DNA of 64,000 bases from Phymorhynchus buccinoides (taxonomy: Eukaryota; Mollusca; Gastropoda; Neogastropoda; Raphitomidae), in assembly GCA_017654935.2 (NCBI GenBank), contig CM065713.1, positions 11,622,886 to 11,686,885 on the forward strand. Direction: 5' to 3'. The translations under genes were made by a program, and so were the position numbers. This document shows positions 10,541-20,754 of this stretch, piece after piece; position 1 is the first letter of the stretch, and each line of letters starts with the position of its first letter. The notes beneath the pieces were generated by a model. The model saw only the letters and a program-made list of their open reading frames with translations, made no database searches and was not told the origin of the DNA.

Positions 10541-11106
10541 TATACAGACAAAACCCTATTTAACGACCCTCTGTTAAGCGACCACTCTCATTTGAGACCG
10601 GATTTGTTGGCACAGATGCATTTACTATGTAAACGACCTCTCTTACACATTCCTCTAAAACGTGACTTACGACCAACCATTTTGTTGGTTTTTATGACCG
10701 TTGCTGTTTGTCCTGCGTAGACTTCGAGCAAGGGAACACCACGGTCGGGCCTGAAAGGCGGAGAGATCGCATTACCCTTGCTGTAGAAAGATTGGGCGGA
10801 GAGCGTAGGAAAAGCACGAAAACCACTGCACTTTGAAAAAGAAACAATGCCACCACTTTGTACGAGATTGGTTTGAAGTAGTCGGCAAGTGAACTGGTGA
10901 TATCGAGTGCGCACAATCCCTATGGATTTGAAGACCCAATGCCAGTTTTAATATGTCATGTATTTGTGTCATGGAAAATAGAGTCAAACTGTGCTGACCT
11001 TTTTCTTTCTACGGCTGCCAGTGAAAACCTCCGTCATACGACCCCTCCAATTACGACCGATTTTTCCGGACATTTTAGAAGTCTTAAAATAGAGGTTTGT
11101 CTGTAT
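10541..11106. mobile_element. TA-flanked pogo/Tigger-like MITE, degraded
   Basis: TATACAGACAAAACCCTATTT at the left, TAAAATAGAGGTTTGTCTG at the right; interior GACCACTCTCATTTGAGACC and AAGTGAACTGGTGATATCG. Related to 21109-21674 and 43940-44503. A second right end (11112-11149) follows. Confidence 0.8.
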
Positions 11107-11166
11107 TGTGGACATTTTTGAAGTCTTAAAATAGAGGTTTGTCTGTAATAACAATGATGAGGACGA

Positions 11167-11857
11167 TACAGTAGAACCTCCCGTAACTCACTCGGGGCGA
11201 ATGAGCCGGAACAGGCTCAGGGCTCGCACAACCGTTTAGGACGAATTGCCCGGATCCGGCTCATAAGAGTTTTTAAGAGGTTTTCAAGTGATTTTTGGCG
11301 TGTAACCAGCTTTCAATTGCGACGTCATAACCTACTTTCAGTTTGCTTTGACCTTGCATCTCATTAAATCAACCAATCAGTGCAGACTTTAAATTCAGCT
11401 TTGGTTGTAGAGGGGGGTCAATGATCGGAATGTGAAATTTTCCTTCTTTTCTATGTGTTAGCTGTTTTCGTCATTAGGAGACAAACGACGAAGATATGGA
11501 ATGTATTATTTTACGATCGTTTAGTGCATGGTTGTTGCTAATCTTTTCTGAAAATATGAATATTGAGGCCTAACTCTTTATAACTTGGTTTTGGTTATTA
11601 TTTTCTGAACCTAGTCAAATGCTCAGTCCCCACAGAACAAGGGGAAATAAAATTCGGACAGTCCGATGAATGAGTTAAAAGATATCCCATTATACGACTC
11701 CCTTCCACATAAGACCTACTTCTATCTGAGACATTGCCCTACTTTGTAAGTATTAAAATTACCTCCCCCATAAGACCACTCCCTTATAAGACCTCCTCCC
11801 TATAAAACATAATTTTGGGATGGTTTTTTGAAGGTCTTATAGGCAGGTTCCACTGTA
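11167..11857. mobile_element. CAGTRGAACC-ended pogo-like element
   Basis: TACAGTAGAACCTCCCGTAA at the left and GGCAGGTTCCACTGTA at the right resemble Tigger ends. The right part repeats CTTATAAGACC. It may be two overlapping elements. Confidence 0.5.
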
Positions 11858-11924
11858 ATACTACATTACTACCACATTGGTACGAATGTAAGTAAAAAAC
11901 GTCCGCTTTTCCACAAGTTACATG

Positions 11925-12115
11925 TGTGTGCACACACGGCACTTGCTCACACCACATGACATGCACGCACACACACAAACATGTTTATGCGCACTCACGC
12001 ACAAACACACGCACACACAGACACACAGCGCAAACACGCACACACACAAAAACGCGAACGTCACACACACACACGAACACATACTAGCACACACACACCA
12101 CAAAACCATACACCA
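11925..12115 (+). repeat. CA-rich microsatellite
   Basis: CACACA runs interspersed with ACGC and AAACACG. Confidence 0.9.
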
Positions 12116-12204
12116 CGACTGAACAAAACCCATCCACATTTTCCGTGCAGAAACCCACCCACATCCATATTGTCCGTATTATAATGTGTACACACCCTTA
12201 GTCT

Positions 12205-13203
12205 GAGTGGAAGGAATTCTGCACAACATGGAATGGTAGGCAGGTATGTCTATAAATAGCCTCAAGGTGAAGGCCACACACTGACCTTGGATAGCACTAT
12301 CATTTGAATATCTATAAATAGCCTCAAGGTGATGAAAGACACAAACCAACTTTGGTTTGCACTATGTGATTTGCATATCTCAATATAGCCTGAAGGTGAA
12401 GGCCACACACTAACCTTGGTTAGCACTTTGTTATTTGAAAATCTATTAAAAGCCTCAATGTGAAGAACACGAACCGACTGGTTTGCACTATGGGATTTGC
12501 ATTTCTAAATATAACCTGAAGGTGAAGGCCACACAAAAATCTTGGTTAGCACTTTGTGATTTGACTATCTATAAATAGCCTCAAGGTGATGAAAGATACA
12601 AACCAACTTTGGTTTGCACTATGTGATTTGCATTTCTAAATATAGCCTGAAGGTGAAGGCCACACAAAAACCTTGGTTAGCACTTTGTGATTTGACTATC
12701 TATAAATAGCCTCAAGGTGAATGAAAGATACAAACCAACTTTGGTTTGCACTATGTGATTTGCATGTCTAAATATAGCCTGAAGGTGAAGGCCACGCAAT
12801 GACATTGGTCGGCACTGTAACTCGACTATCTATAAATAGCCTCAAGGTGAAGGACACACAAACCGACTTTGGTTTTGCACCACCATGCGATTTGCATGTC
12901 TAAATAATTATAGCCTTGAAGGTGAAGGCCACGCACTGACCTTGGTCAGCACTGTAACACAACTATCTATAAATAGCCTCACGGTGAAGGACACACCGAA
13001 CCGACTTTGGTTTGCACCACCATGTGATTTGTATGTCTATAAATAGCCTCAAGGTGAAGGCCACATACTGACCTTGGTCGGCACTGTAACTCAAACTTAT
13101 CTATAAATAGCCTCACGGTGAAGGACACACCAAACCGACTTCGAAAAGAGTAGAGTGAACAGGTCTGATAATTATATCCTGAAGGTGAAGGCCACGCACT
13201 GAC
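12205..13203 (-). repeat. satellite built on the E14 donor edge
   Basis: About 15 half-units of about 65 bp, alternating in two versions (dimer about 130 bp). The conserved core is plus-strand AGCCTCAAGGTGAAGG, CCACACACTGACCTTGG and a (TC)AGCACT tail. The last part, read on the minus strand, is TGCT(G)ACCAAG|GTCAGTG, the E14 donor junction. Units closest to the exon match it best (GAAGGCCACGCACTGACC). Alternate half-units keep CTATAAATAGCCT. Confidence 0.88.
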
Positions 13204-13282
13204 CTTGGTGAGCACGGAGATGTCGTGCTTCTGGCTGCTGACCTGCAGGTGACCCAGGTCCAGATTCAGAGCCTTGCACTTT
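13204..13282 (-). CDS. VPS13: VPS13 exon E14, copy b
   Basis: Second intact copy, 373 bp downstream of copy a. It has the same length, acceptor and donor, and one clear amino-acid difference (KCKALNLDLGHL; N instead of V). Because 79 is not a multiple of 3, using both copies would shift the frame. Either they are alternatives (mutually exclusive) or one is silent. It is followed directly by the donor-edge satellite at 12.2-13.2 kb. Confidence 0.8.
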
Positions 13283-13576
13283 CTGCAACCCAACAGAAGG
13301 CGTACACTTGAAAAAAGTCATTGAACCACATCAGGGACGTAGGGATAGGCAAACTATACGCCCGAATGAAATAGTGAGTAGTTTTGGAGCGAAATCTGTA
13401 GTTTAAAATACTCCATTAAACCATCAAACAATATTTCTCAAAAATGTGAGTAATCAGAGCATTACTTTCAACTTTGAAGAATAGTAGAGATCCACAATGA
13501 GTAGAATACTACTCGAAAAGAGGAGAGTGAAACAGGTCTGATAATTATATCCTGAAGGTGAAGGCCACGCACTGAC

Positions 13577-13655
13577 CTTGGTGAGCACGGAGATGTCGTG
13601 CTTCTGGCTGCTGACCTGCAGGTGACCCAGGTCCAGAACCAGAGCCTTGCACTTT
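13577..13655 (-). CDS. VPS13: VPS13 exon E14, copy a
   Basis: 79 bp. The acceptor is GGTTGCAG|AAAGTG and the donor is ACCAAG|GTCAGT. It reads KCKALVLDLGHLQVSSQK, then HDISVLTK, completing a G codon from E13 (phase 2 in, 0 out). It matches VPS13A 'SNLLLLDLGHLKVTSKS'. The V in ALVLDLGHL is closer to the family pattern than the N of copy b. It is the first of two intact tandem copies in transcription order. Confidence 0.9.
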
Positions 13656-14104
13656 CTGCAACCCAACAGAAGGCTTTGTACACTTGAAAACACCCATTGA
13701 ACCACATCAGGGACGTAGGGATAGGCTTTTAACTATACAGCCCTATGAATGGAATAGTGAGGCCAAGAGAGGCGATACCGAAATTGAACAAACTTGGGGA
13801 TAACTCTCTTTCTAATTAACTCCACTCCACAAAAGTTGATTACGATGCCAATCATCTGATCGTAGCAATGCGTGGATCAGAGCCGTCAAAGTGAGTACAA
13901 ACAAAGCATCATTCTCAAAAAAAAGAATGTGCCAAGACTTTGCCTTTATGACCACCCGTGGAGATTACGGGGAGTCCTTTCGTACAAATATCCGTATATT
14001 GGTTGCTCTATATTGAAAAACACTACGGAATGAAAACACAACTGCTCGCTTGTATCTCTCTGTGTCTCTGTGTCTCTCTCTCTCTCTCTTCCTTCTCTCT
14101 CTGT

Positions 14105-15330
14105 GTCATCCTTTCATGATTCTCCGCTCAGATATAATAGATGAGGTTGACACTGATGTCCGTTTACTTGTGCTGCTCTATAGCAAAAACATCACTGAAT
14201 AAACATCTCTCTCTCTCCCCCTCTCTCTCTCTATCAGCCTCTCTCTCACCTATCTCCCCCGCTCCCTTTTCATGACGACCCCATCTGGTATAACGTAGGA
14301 TATGACATGAGGTTGACACTGATGTCCGTCTGGTGCTCTATGGCCCAAAAACACCACTTAACGCACCTCTTCTCCGCTCAGATATAATAGATGAGGTTGA
14401 CACTGATGTCCGTTTACTTGTGCTGCTCTATAGCAAAAACTCACTGAATAAACACTCTCTCTCTCTCTCTCCCCCTCTCTATCTCTATCAGCCTCCTCTC
14501 CCTATCTCCCCCCTCACCCTTTCATGACGCCCCCATCTGGTATAACGTAGGATGACATGAGGTTGACACTGATGTCCGTGAATTTGTGCTGCTCTATAGC
14601 AAAACATCACTGAATAAAGACTCTCTCTCTCTCTCTGCCTCCCTCTCTGTCTCTCCCTATCTTCCCCCTCACCCTTTCATGATCATCCCCCATCTGGCAT
14701 AATAACGTAGGATGACATGAGGTTGACACTGATGTCCGTGAATTTGTGCTGCTCTATAGCAAAACATCACTGAATAAAGACTCTCTCTCTCTGCCTCCCT
14801 CTCTGTCTCTCCCTACTTCTCCCTCACCCTTTCATGATCATCCCCCATCTGGCATAATAACGTAGGATGACATGAGGTCGACACCGATGTCTGTGAACTT
14901 GTGCTGCTCTATGGCAAAAACATCACTGAATAAACACTCTCTCTGTCTTTATCTCTCTCCCTCTCTCTCTCCCTCACCCTTTCATGACGCCCCCATCTGG
15001 TATGATAACGTAGGATGACATGAGGTCGACACCGACGTCGGTGAATTTGTGCTGCTCTATGGCAAAAACTCACTGAATAAACTCTCTCCCTCTCCCTCTG
15101 TCTGTCTCTCTCTCTCTCTCCGTGCTCTCTCTCCCCTCTCTCCCCCTCACCCTTTCATGACGCCCCCATCTGGTATGATAACGTAGGATGACATGAGGTC
15201 GACACCGATGTCCGTGTACTTGTGCTGCTCTATGGCAAAAACTCACTGAATAAACTCTCTCCCTCTCCCTCTGTCCGTCTCTCTCTCTCTCCGTGCCTCT
15301 CTCTCTCTGTCTCTCCCTCTCCCCCCTCAC
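14105..15330 (-). repeat. donor-edge array of exon E13, eight copies
   Basis: Eight copies of the last about 60-85 nt of E13 (YTDISVDLMSSYVI.PDGGxMK) at roughly 15150, 14975, 14825, 14680, 14515, 14365, 14260 and 14115. Most end in the donor-like GTGAGGG and are followed by CT/CCCTCT runs. Each copy begins after a shared TTTATTCAGTGAGTTTTTG segment, which itself contains a potential acceptor (TTTATTCAG). The copies nearest the exon are the most similar to it; the distal ones have lost the P-D-G-G end. Confidence 0.92.
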
Positions 15331-15483
15331 CCTTTCATGATGCCCCCATCTGGTATGATCACGTAGGAAGACATGAGGTCGACACTGATGTCCGTGTACT
15401 TGTGCTGCTCTATGGCGTGCTGGATTCCCGTCGAAGACTGTTCCTTGATCTCGTCAAATTTGGCCATGGCCGCCTGGGAGAAC
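15331..15483 (-). CDS. VPS13: VPS13 exon E13
   Basis: 153 bp. The acceptor is GTTGGCAG|GTTCTC and the donor is GAAAGG|GTGAGG. It reads FSQAAMAKFDEIKEQSSTG, then IQHAIEQHKYTDISVDLM, then SSYVIIPDGGIMK. It matches VPS13A 'LTAATLTKLEEFRSKTATGLLYIIETQK...LKASYIIVPQDGIF'. Phase 2 in, phase 2 out. Its 3' half is copied eight times downstream. Confidence 0.93.
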
Positions 15484-15571
15484 CTGCCAACAGCAAACAA
15501 CAAGAATTACCTCAGACTTCATACTTCGTTCCAAATTCCAAAACATTCCAGTAGGGGGCTCTGGATAGAGG

Positions 15572-16154
15572 TACAGTGGAATCCGTTTAATTGGCCAAAG
15601 CCGGATAATCGGCCAAAGCTGCTTAATCGGCCAAAGCCGCTTAATCGGCCAATTTCCTCTGGAACGGAATTTTTTCTTCTTAAGCATGTGTTATTTTGTT
15701 CGTCTATACGGCCAAAGCTGAAATCTTCAATTTCGCTTTATTGGCCACTTTTTCTCTCTAATTTTTCCTCTTTACCCCTTTTTGAGAGGGAGAACAACAG
15801 AGGCAGACAAACTGACAACACGCTTTTGACGTTTACATGGTTGAGTGTGAAGTTGGAAGGTGAGCTGTTGTCAATTGAAAGACCCTGCATGGCGTTAAAA
15901 TCACTCAAGAAAACAAAATCATTGTCTTTTACTCATGCTTCTGTCAAGTTGTAGGATTAATAAACACACACACACACATCACAAAAAGGGAAAGAATTTG
16001 AATTTGAACTGCAACATTTAATTTTGACGTCATTGCTTTTGACTTGCATAATTGCATCATACAGTATCTCGATGTTCGTTTTATCGGCCGATTTGCTTTA
16101 TCGGCCATATTCTTCCTGGTCCCAAAAGTGGACGATTAAGCGGATTCCACTGTA
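15572..16154. mobile_element. CAGTGGAATCC-ended pogo-like MITE
   Basis: TACAGTGGAATCCGTTTAAT and GATTAAGCGGATTCCACTGTA are inverted ends with TA. Inside, GGCCAAAGC(C/T)GcTTAAT is repeated three times at the left. The open frame across it is not recognisable as a transposase. Confidence 0.85.
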
Positions 16155-16873
16155 GTACTTTTGTTGTCTGGCTGCTGCACTCTACCTAGTAGAGTGGACG
16201 TGCAACATTGGTCCTCATCCATCTCCTAAATCTCTCACATGTTGGCTCCAAGCGCCACACCCCGGTACACCGCTTCAGCTGGCGGGCTAATCCACGTGAG
16301 GGGGCGATGCTGACAGTGCATCGCTGGGCAGACAACTGCTACAGATGTCAACGGCCAGGCCGGAGAGTTCCCACTGTGGGAATCAACGACCATGTGTGCG
16401 TGTGAATACCAACGGCAGAGCAGGCAGAAGAGGAGGCTTGATCCACCCAATGGCTGAAATGGCGGAAGAGACTTCACCAAAGGGTAGACAGTGCTCTAAG
16501 TCTTGGTCGACAAGTTGTCCAGGAGGACAACTCTAACCAAACCCTCCTGATCACTAGCGTCAGGCAGTACTCTGGGATGAGGTTGACCCGTCATAACACC
16601 TCACCTGACTGAAAGCCGGAAGGCATTAACCCTACGGGTGTCCAATCAAATGCCTACGCACCCCCCGACATTGTGGCCCATTCCAATTAACTATCTCGGG
16701 CTCGAATACGTCATTTTCAATTCCAAGTTCTAAGCTTTCTGAATAGAGTTCTAGATTCAATACAGTTTTAAATTCTCTAAATTGTTCAGAGCCTACATTT
16801 GAACAGATCTTTTAAGTCCCCCCACACACCCCACCCCACACACATATTTTTTTTTTCTTTTTTCCCCCTCATA
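16155..16873. other. unassigned moderately GC-rich stretch
   Basis: Unique within the window, no exon supported. The phrase-like GGCATTAACCCTACGGGTGT and poly-C/T tract near 16815-16870 may be the end of an unidentified retroelement. Confidence 0.35.
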
Positions 16874-17101
16874 TTAACCCCTTGACTGCCAAAGAAAATT
16901 AAAGAACAAATCATTGGGCAAATCATGCCATAAAAAAGACAACTGAAAGAGCCAATCTGGCAAAATGGTCTGGGGATATAACTCTCTTGAGTGTTAGAGC
17001 AAAAAACCCAGCATATCAGGGTTATTCCTCTTCATCTGATGACATCATCAGTGATGTCATCAGGTCAGTACGTAATATGTTGGTGGCAGTCAAGGGGTTA
17101 A
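16874..17101. mobile_element. TTAA-flanked MITE, GACTGCC type
   Basis: TTAACCCCTTGACTGCCA ... TGGCAGTCAAGGGGTTAA. The interior GATGACATCATCAGTGATG and CCAGCATATCAGGGTTATTC are shared with 25742-25972 and 30609-30837. Confidence 0.92.
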
Positions 17102-17471
17102 TCTTATACAATTGTCCCATATGTGCCTGTCATTAAGGTCGGAGGACGTAAAGCAAACTTCATCACATCTTTTAATTCCAAATTTTACCATTTAAATTCT
17201 TTAACGATGTTAAAAAAAAATTAATAATTTAAAACACCTACATCTATGACCTACTTTCAAAATTGGTCATTTCCAACCTTTCAGACATATTTGTTCTCTC
17301 TGAATTTGTGCACAGACAGACCCAAATTCATTCTAACTTGATCATTTCCACTTACCTACATTCTGAAAGACTCGTACAGATGTATGCAAGACTTAATAAG
17401 TTTAATTTCCCTTTTTCTCAAAAAACCTAAAAACTAAAATGCTGATGGCTCTTAACAGACGTTGTAATACA

Positions 17472-17528
17472 CATTCACTGTTTAAGCTGAGAAACCTCGC
17501 ATAGTTTTAAAAAGTCGCCAACTAGTTA
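17472..17528 (-). pseudogene. decayed copy of exon E12
   Basis: Minus-strand AACTAGTTGGCGACTTTTT ... CTCAGCTTAAACAGTGAATG aligns with E12 AACAAGTTGGCAGACTTCTT ... GTGCAGCTGAAACAGTGAGTG. A short deletion breaks the frame, the donor GTGAGT has become GTGAAT, and no clear acceptor is left. The 170-bp TG microsatellite separates it from the intact exon, repeating the exon-edge plus microsatellite pattern. Confidence 0.7.
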
Positions 17529-17529
17529 G

Positions 17530-17589
17530 CTGTTTGTGTGTGTGTGTGTGTGTATGTGTGTGTGTGTGTGTGTGTCTGTGTGTGTCTGT

Positions 17590-17634
<45 letters not shown>

Positions 17635-17705
17635 GCGTGCGTGCGTGCGTGCGTGTGTGTGTGTGTGTGTGTGTGTATGCATGCGTGTGTGTGCGCGTGT
17701 GCATT
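17530..17705 (+). repeat. TG microsatellite
   Basis: (TG)n with a few CTG and GCG interruptions, between exon E12 and its decayed copy. Confidence 0.95.
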
Positions 17706-17736
17706 TTTGTTCATACATGCGTGCGCGTTCACTCAC

Positions 17737-17795
17737 TGTTTCAGCTGCACAGACTCTGGTGGTGTGAAGAAGTCTGCCAACTTGTTCACAGTTTG
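17737..17795 (-). CDS. VPS13: VPS13 exon E12 (59-bp microexon)
   Basis: 59 bp. The acceptor is TATTTGCAG|CAAACT and the donor is GAAACA|GTGAGT. It reads [19 protein letters not shown] plus a split Q codon completed by E13. It matches VPS13A 'RTVNSIVEFFRPPKEVHLAQL'. Phase 0 in, phase 2 out. It is too short for ordinary ORF finding. A TG microsatellite starts about 35 bp downstream, with a decayed copy of the exon beyond it. Confidence 0.9.
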
Positions 17796-17813
17796 CTGCA
17801 AATAACACAAATC

Positions 17814-18214
17814 ACCGTAAAAACTGGACTATAAGACACACTGTATACAAGCTGCATCCCTTAAATTGACAAAATAGTAGGTATTTATTCACATATAAGC
17901 CGCACCAGTTTATAAGCCGCAGAGAAAAGTGTATGTGCACAAAGCAACACAAATATAGAAATTCTCTTATCAGAACATGAGTATTTGATGTTCTCAGACA
18001 CTTTTAAACATGAGATTTGAATCTATTGATTACCAAAACCAGTTTTGAGTCTAAAGAAGCTCAAAATAGGCTGAAGAATGTGGCCAGAAACAGATTTAAT
18101 CATACTGATAAATGTAGAATTGAAAAAAAATCCACAGATAAGCCGCATGTCTATAAGCCGCATGGGCCAAAGTTGAGGAAAAAAGTAGCAGCTTATAGTC
18201 TGCATTTTACGGTA
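17814..18214. mobile_element. ACCGTA-TIR element, empty-site copy
   Basis: ACCGTAAAAACTGGACTATAAG and CTTATAGTCTGCATTTTACGGTA are inverted ends. The interior is shared with 33084-33570, which contains an extra TTAA MITE at the position corresponding to TTAA 18004-18007 here. Confidence 0.88.
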
Positions 18215-18260
18215 CTCTGTTCCCGCTCTCTATGCCTCTTCTTTCCTCCCGACCCCCAAC

Positions 18261-18261
<1 letters not shown>

Positions 18262-18312
<51 letters not shown>
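18262..18312 (+). repeat. CT microsatellite
   Basis: Pure (CT)n of about 50 bp. Confidence 0.95.
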
Positions 18313-18317
<5 letters not shown>

Positions 18318-18449
18318 AAGACTGGTTTTGGAGTTGGAAATGATTCCGCACTATTCATTCGCAAAAGCTTCAATCAATTCAACCAACTCCCAAAAAAACT
18401 CTGACCCCTAAATGACCTTGAGGTAGGTAACCCGCGGCAACAAACTCAC

Positions 18450-18554
18450 AGCGTCGTAGATGATCTCCAGGGGCCTGGCCTTGACCTTGACACTGGTGTC
18501 GCAGCTGCCGTCCAGCGGGTTCGTTTCCACGGCAAGGGTCAGCAGAGAGTAGAT
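18450..18554 (-). CDS. VPS13: VPS13 exon E11
   Basis: 105 bp, 35 codons, phase 0 in and out. The acceptor is CCGTCAG|ATCTAC and the donor is GACGCT|GTGAGT. It reads IYSLLTLAVETNPLDGSCDT, then SVKVKARPLEIIYDA. This is one of the most family-specific blocks: VPS13A has 'LFQITFEINPLDE...CIIEAEPLEIIYDA'. Confidence 0.94.
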
Positions 18555-18607
18555 CTGACGGAGGGGGAGATAATAAAAAATAAATAATAATACATAGTAT
18601 TTATTAA

Positions 18608-19019
18608 CAGGGTTCATACAGATTTTTCATATCAAAATTCACAAACTTTCAAAGACCTTTCAAAGACCCTTTATCCTATTTTCAAAGACCCTTTACCTCT
18701 CAGGACAAAGACCTCTCACATGATTGCCTCGATCATAATTCATGATGATTGCCTTCGACGATCATGATCATTTCAAGTTGCACCGGGTGTAACTCGACAA
18801 ACCGAGGACGTCTGCTTATATGGAAAATTAGTGAAATTAAATTGCTTCTATATCAATTCTGGAAGCAAACAGCAAACAACAAAATGTTAAGGTGTCAATG
18901 ACTTTTTCACAAACCATTTCACGATTTTCACAGACCAAAGCCAATTTTCAAGGACTTTCAAAGACTTGAAAATGGCACTCCGTTTCTGAAAGACCTTCAA
19001 AGACTGTGCGAACCCTGTT
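18608..19019. mobile_element. CAGGGTTC-ended TIR element (hAT-like)
   Basis: ACAGGGTTCATACAGATTTT at the left and GACTGTGCGAACCCTGTTA at the right; internal short repeats TTTCAAAGACC. No transposase. Confidence 0.65.
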
Positions 19020-19130
19020 ATATAGCGCCTTTCTTTAGAATTAAACTCAAGGCGCTCATTCACTGATTCACACGCAATTGGGCCAACATACACATTCATT
19101 CAATCATCATCTAATTAATGTGAAAAAGTT
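19020..19130. repeat. LINE-tail-like 'TATAGCGCC' segment
   Basis: TATAGCGCCTTTCTTTAGAA with AAACTCAAGGCGCTCATTC resembles the 3' tails at 24480-24570 and 60256-60330. Confidence 0.55.
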
Positions 19131-19264
19131 AGAGAGAGAAAGCTCTTTGAAACAAGTGAGTTTTCATTTGGGTCTTGAAAGCGGGAAGTGCTGAACTGTG
19201 ACGGAGGTGAACAGGCAAGGAGTTCCAGACAGTGGGGGCACAAAAATTAAAACTGCGCTGTCCA

Positions 19265-20249
19265 AGTAATTTGTTGACCTGTTCTTTATGTGATTACTTT
19301 GGACACAAATTACTTTGATGATGGCGGTGATGATGATGATGAAAACAACGACGAAAACAATGATGATGATGATGATGTAATGATGAAGACAATGACCACG
19401 ATGATGATGATGATGACCATAATGATGATGATGATGATGATGATGACAATGACGATGATGAGGATGCTGCTGCTGCTGATGATGATGATGATAACTCACC
19501 TGTTCCTTATCAGCAACTTGTAAGAACAAATTACTCATTGTAAGAACAAATTACTGACAATGATAACGACAATGACGTTGATGATTGTGATAACAAAGAA
19601 GATGAAAACAAACAAAAAACAACAATAAAAGTTGACCCGTTCTTTACAGAGCTGATTCTAGGATTTTGAAAAGGTGGGGGCGTTCCCCCCCTAAGAATGA
19701 AAAAAGGGGGGCAGGTCCAATGGATACGAGGGGAAGGGGGGGGGGGTGAGGCGGATGATTCAATCTTCGCTAGCCATGGCCACTTCTTCAGCCACTTCAG
19801 GCGGGTAGGACTCTCGCAACTTCTTGTCGGTAAAACGAGATTGGTTGATTTACACTAACATTGTAAAGGAACCAATGAAATGTCAAGAAATCATTCATTC
19901 CTGCTCGATGCTTTCAGATTGAGCAGACGACAGATTTAGCAGACGATGAAGGAATTCCTGCAGCGATCGGCAAAAAGTGTGGGCAGTTCTGCAAATATGC
20001 GGGCGTCGGTCCGTGTTTAGACCCGATTATTGCGGGAAGGAACAGATTTTGGGGGGATTGTACCAATCCCACGCCCTAGAATCAGCTCTGTCTTTATGTG
20101 ATTACTTTGGACACAAATTACTTTTGATGATGGCGGTGATGATGATGATGATGATGATGAAAACAACGACGAAAACAATGATGATGATGATGATGCAATG
20201 ATGAAGACAATGACCACGATGATGATGATGATGACGATAATGACGACGA

Positions 20250-20289
<40 letters not shown>

Positions 20290-20572
20290 GGTGATGACGA
20301 TGATGATAATATAAACTGACCCGTTCTTTATCAGCGACCTGTGATATGATCTCTTAGGGCACAAATTGCTTTTGACGACGACAACGACGACGATGATGAT
20401 GATGACAATAATGACGACGAAATGATGATGATGATGATGATGGCAACGATGACGATGAAGACGAAGATATAAACTGACCTGTTCCTTGCCAGCGACCTGT
20501 GACTTTGGGCACAAATTACTGATGACGACGATGATGATGATGATGATGATGATGAAGATAATATAAACTGAC
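19265..20572 (-). repeat. donor-edge copies of exon E10 with GAT microsatellites
   Basis: Degenerate copies of the E10 3' end and donor (plus strand GACCTGTTCCTTGTCAG...GGGCACAAA) lie at about 20477-20520, 20317-20370, 19496-19522 and 19273-19315, with one further copy split by the hAT-like insertion (19632-19646 and 20091-20130). They are separated by long (GAT)n/(CAT)n tracts. Minus-strand reading gives partly open S-QVADKEQ|V segments ending at GT donors. Confidence 0.85.
19647..20090. mobile_element. hAT-like MITE inserted in an E10 edge copy
   Basis: CAGAGCTGATTCTAGGATTT ... CCCTAGAATCAGCTCTG. TCTTTA flanks both sides. The uninterrupted sequence GTTCTTTATGTGATTACTTT is present at 19281. 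The front (TTTTGAAAAGGTGGGGGCG) resembles 22325-23262. Confidence 0.85.
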
Positions 20573-20669
20573 CTGTTCCTTGTCAGTGACCTGTGAGGTG
20601 ATCATTTTGGGCACAAAGTCTTTCTGGGGCATCCCACTGACAATCATCCGATCCACTTTGGCCTCCAGT
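20573..20669 (-). CDS. VPS13: VPS13 exon E10
   Basis: 97 bp. The acceptor is TTTTTTCAG|ACTGGA and the donor is GAACAG|GTCAGT. It reads LEAKVDRMIVSGMPQKDFVP, then KMITSQVTDKEQ. It matches VPS13A 'FETKIDSFHITGLPDNSEKPRLLSS'. Phase 2 in, phase 0 out. Donor-edge copies lie downstream among (GAT)n. Confidence 0.9.
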
Positions 20670-20754
20670 CTGAAAAAATAAAAATAAAAATAAAGTAATG
20701 TGTGTAGTAATATACATATAAACTTATAGAAAGTTAAAAGCCGTACAGGTATTA

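Larger units (their letters stand above)
13141..13745 (-). repeat. tandem duplication containing exon E14
   Basis: Two direct repeats of about 230 bp (13141-13370 and 13514-13745). Each includes the end of a CAGACCTG-type MITE (GAGTAGAGTGAACAGG), the E14 donor, the exon, the acceptor and about 90 bp of upstream intron (TTGAACCACATCAGGGACGT). The sequence between them (about 13371-13513) is a MITE body resembling 24.6-24.8 kb. Confidence 0.88.
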
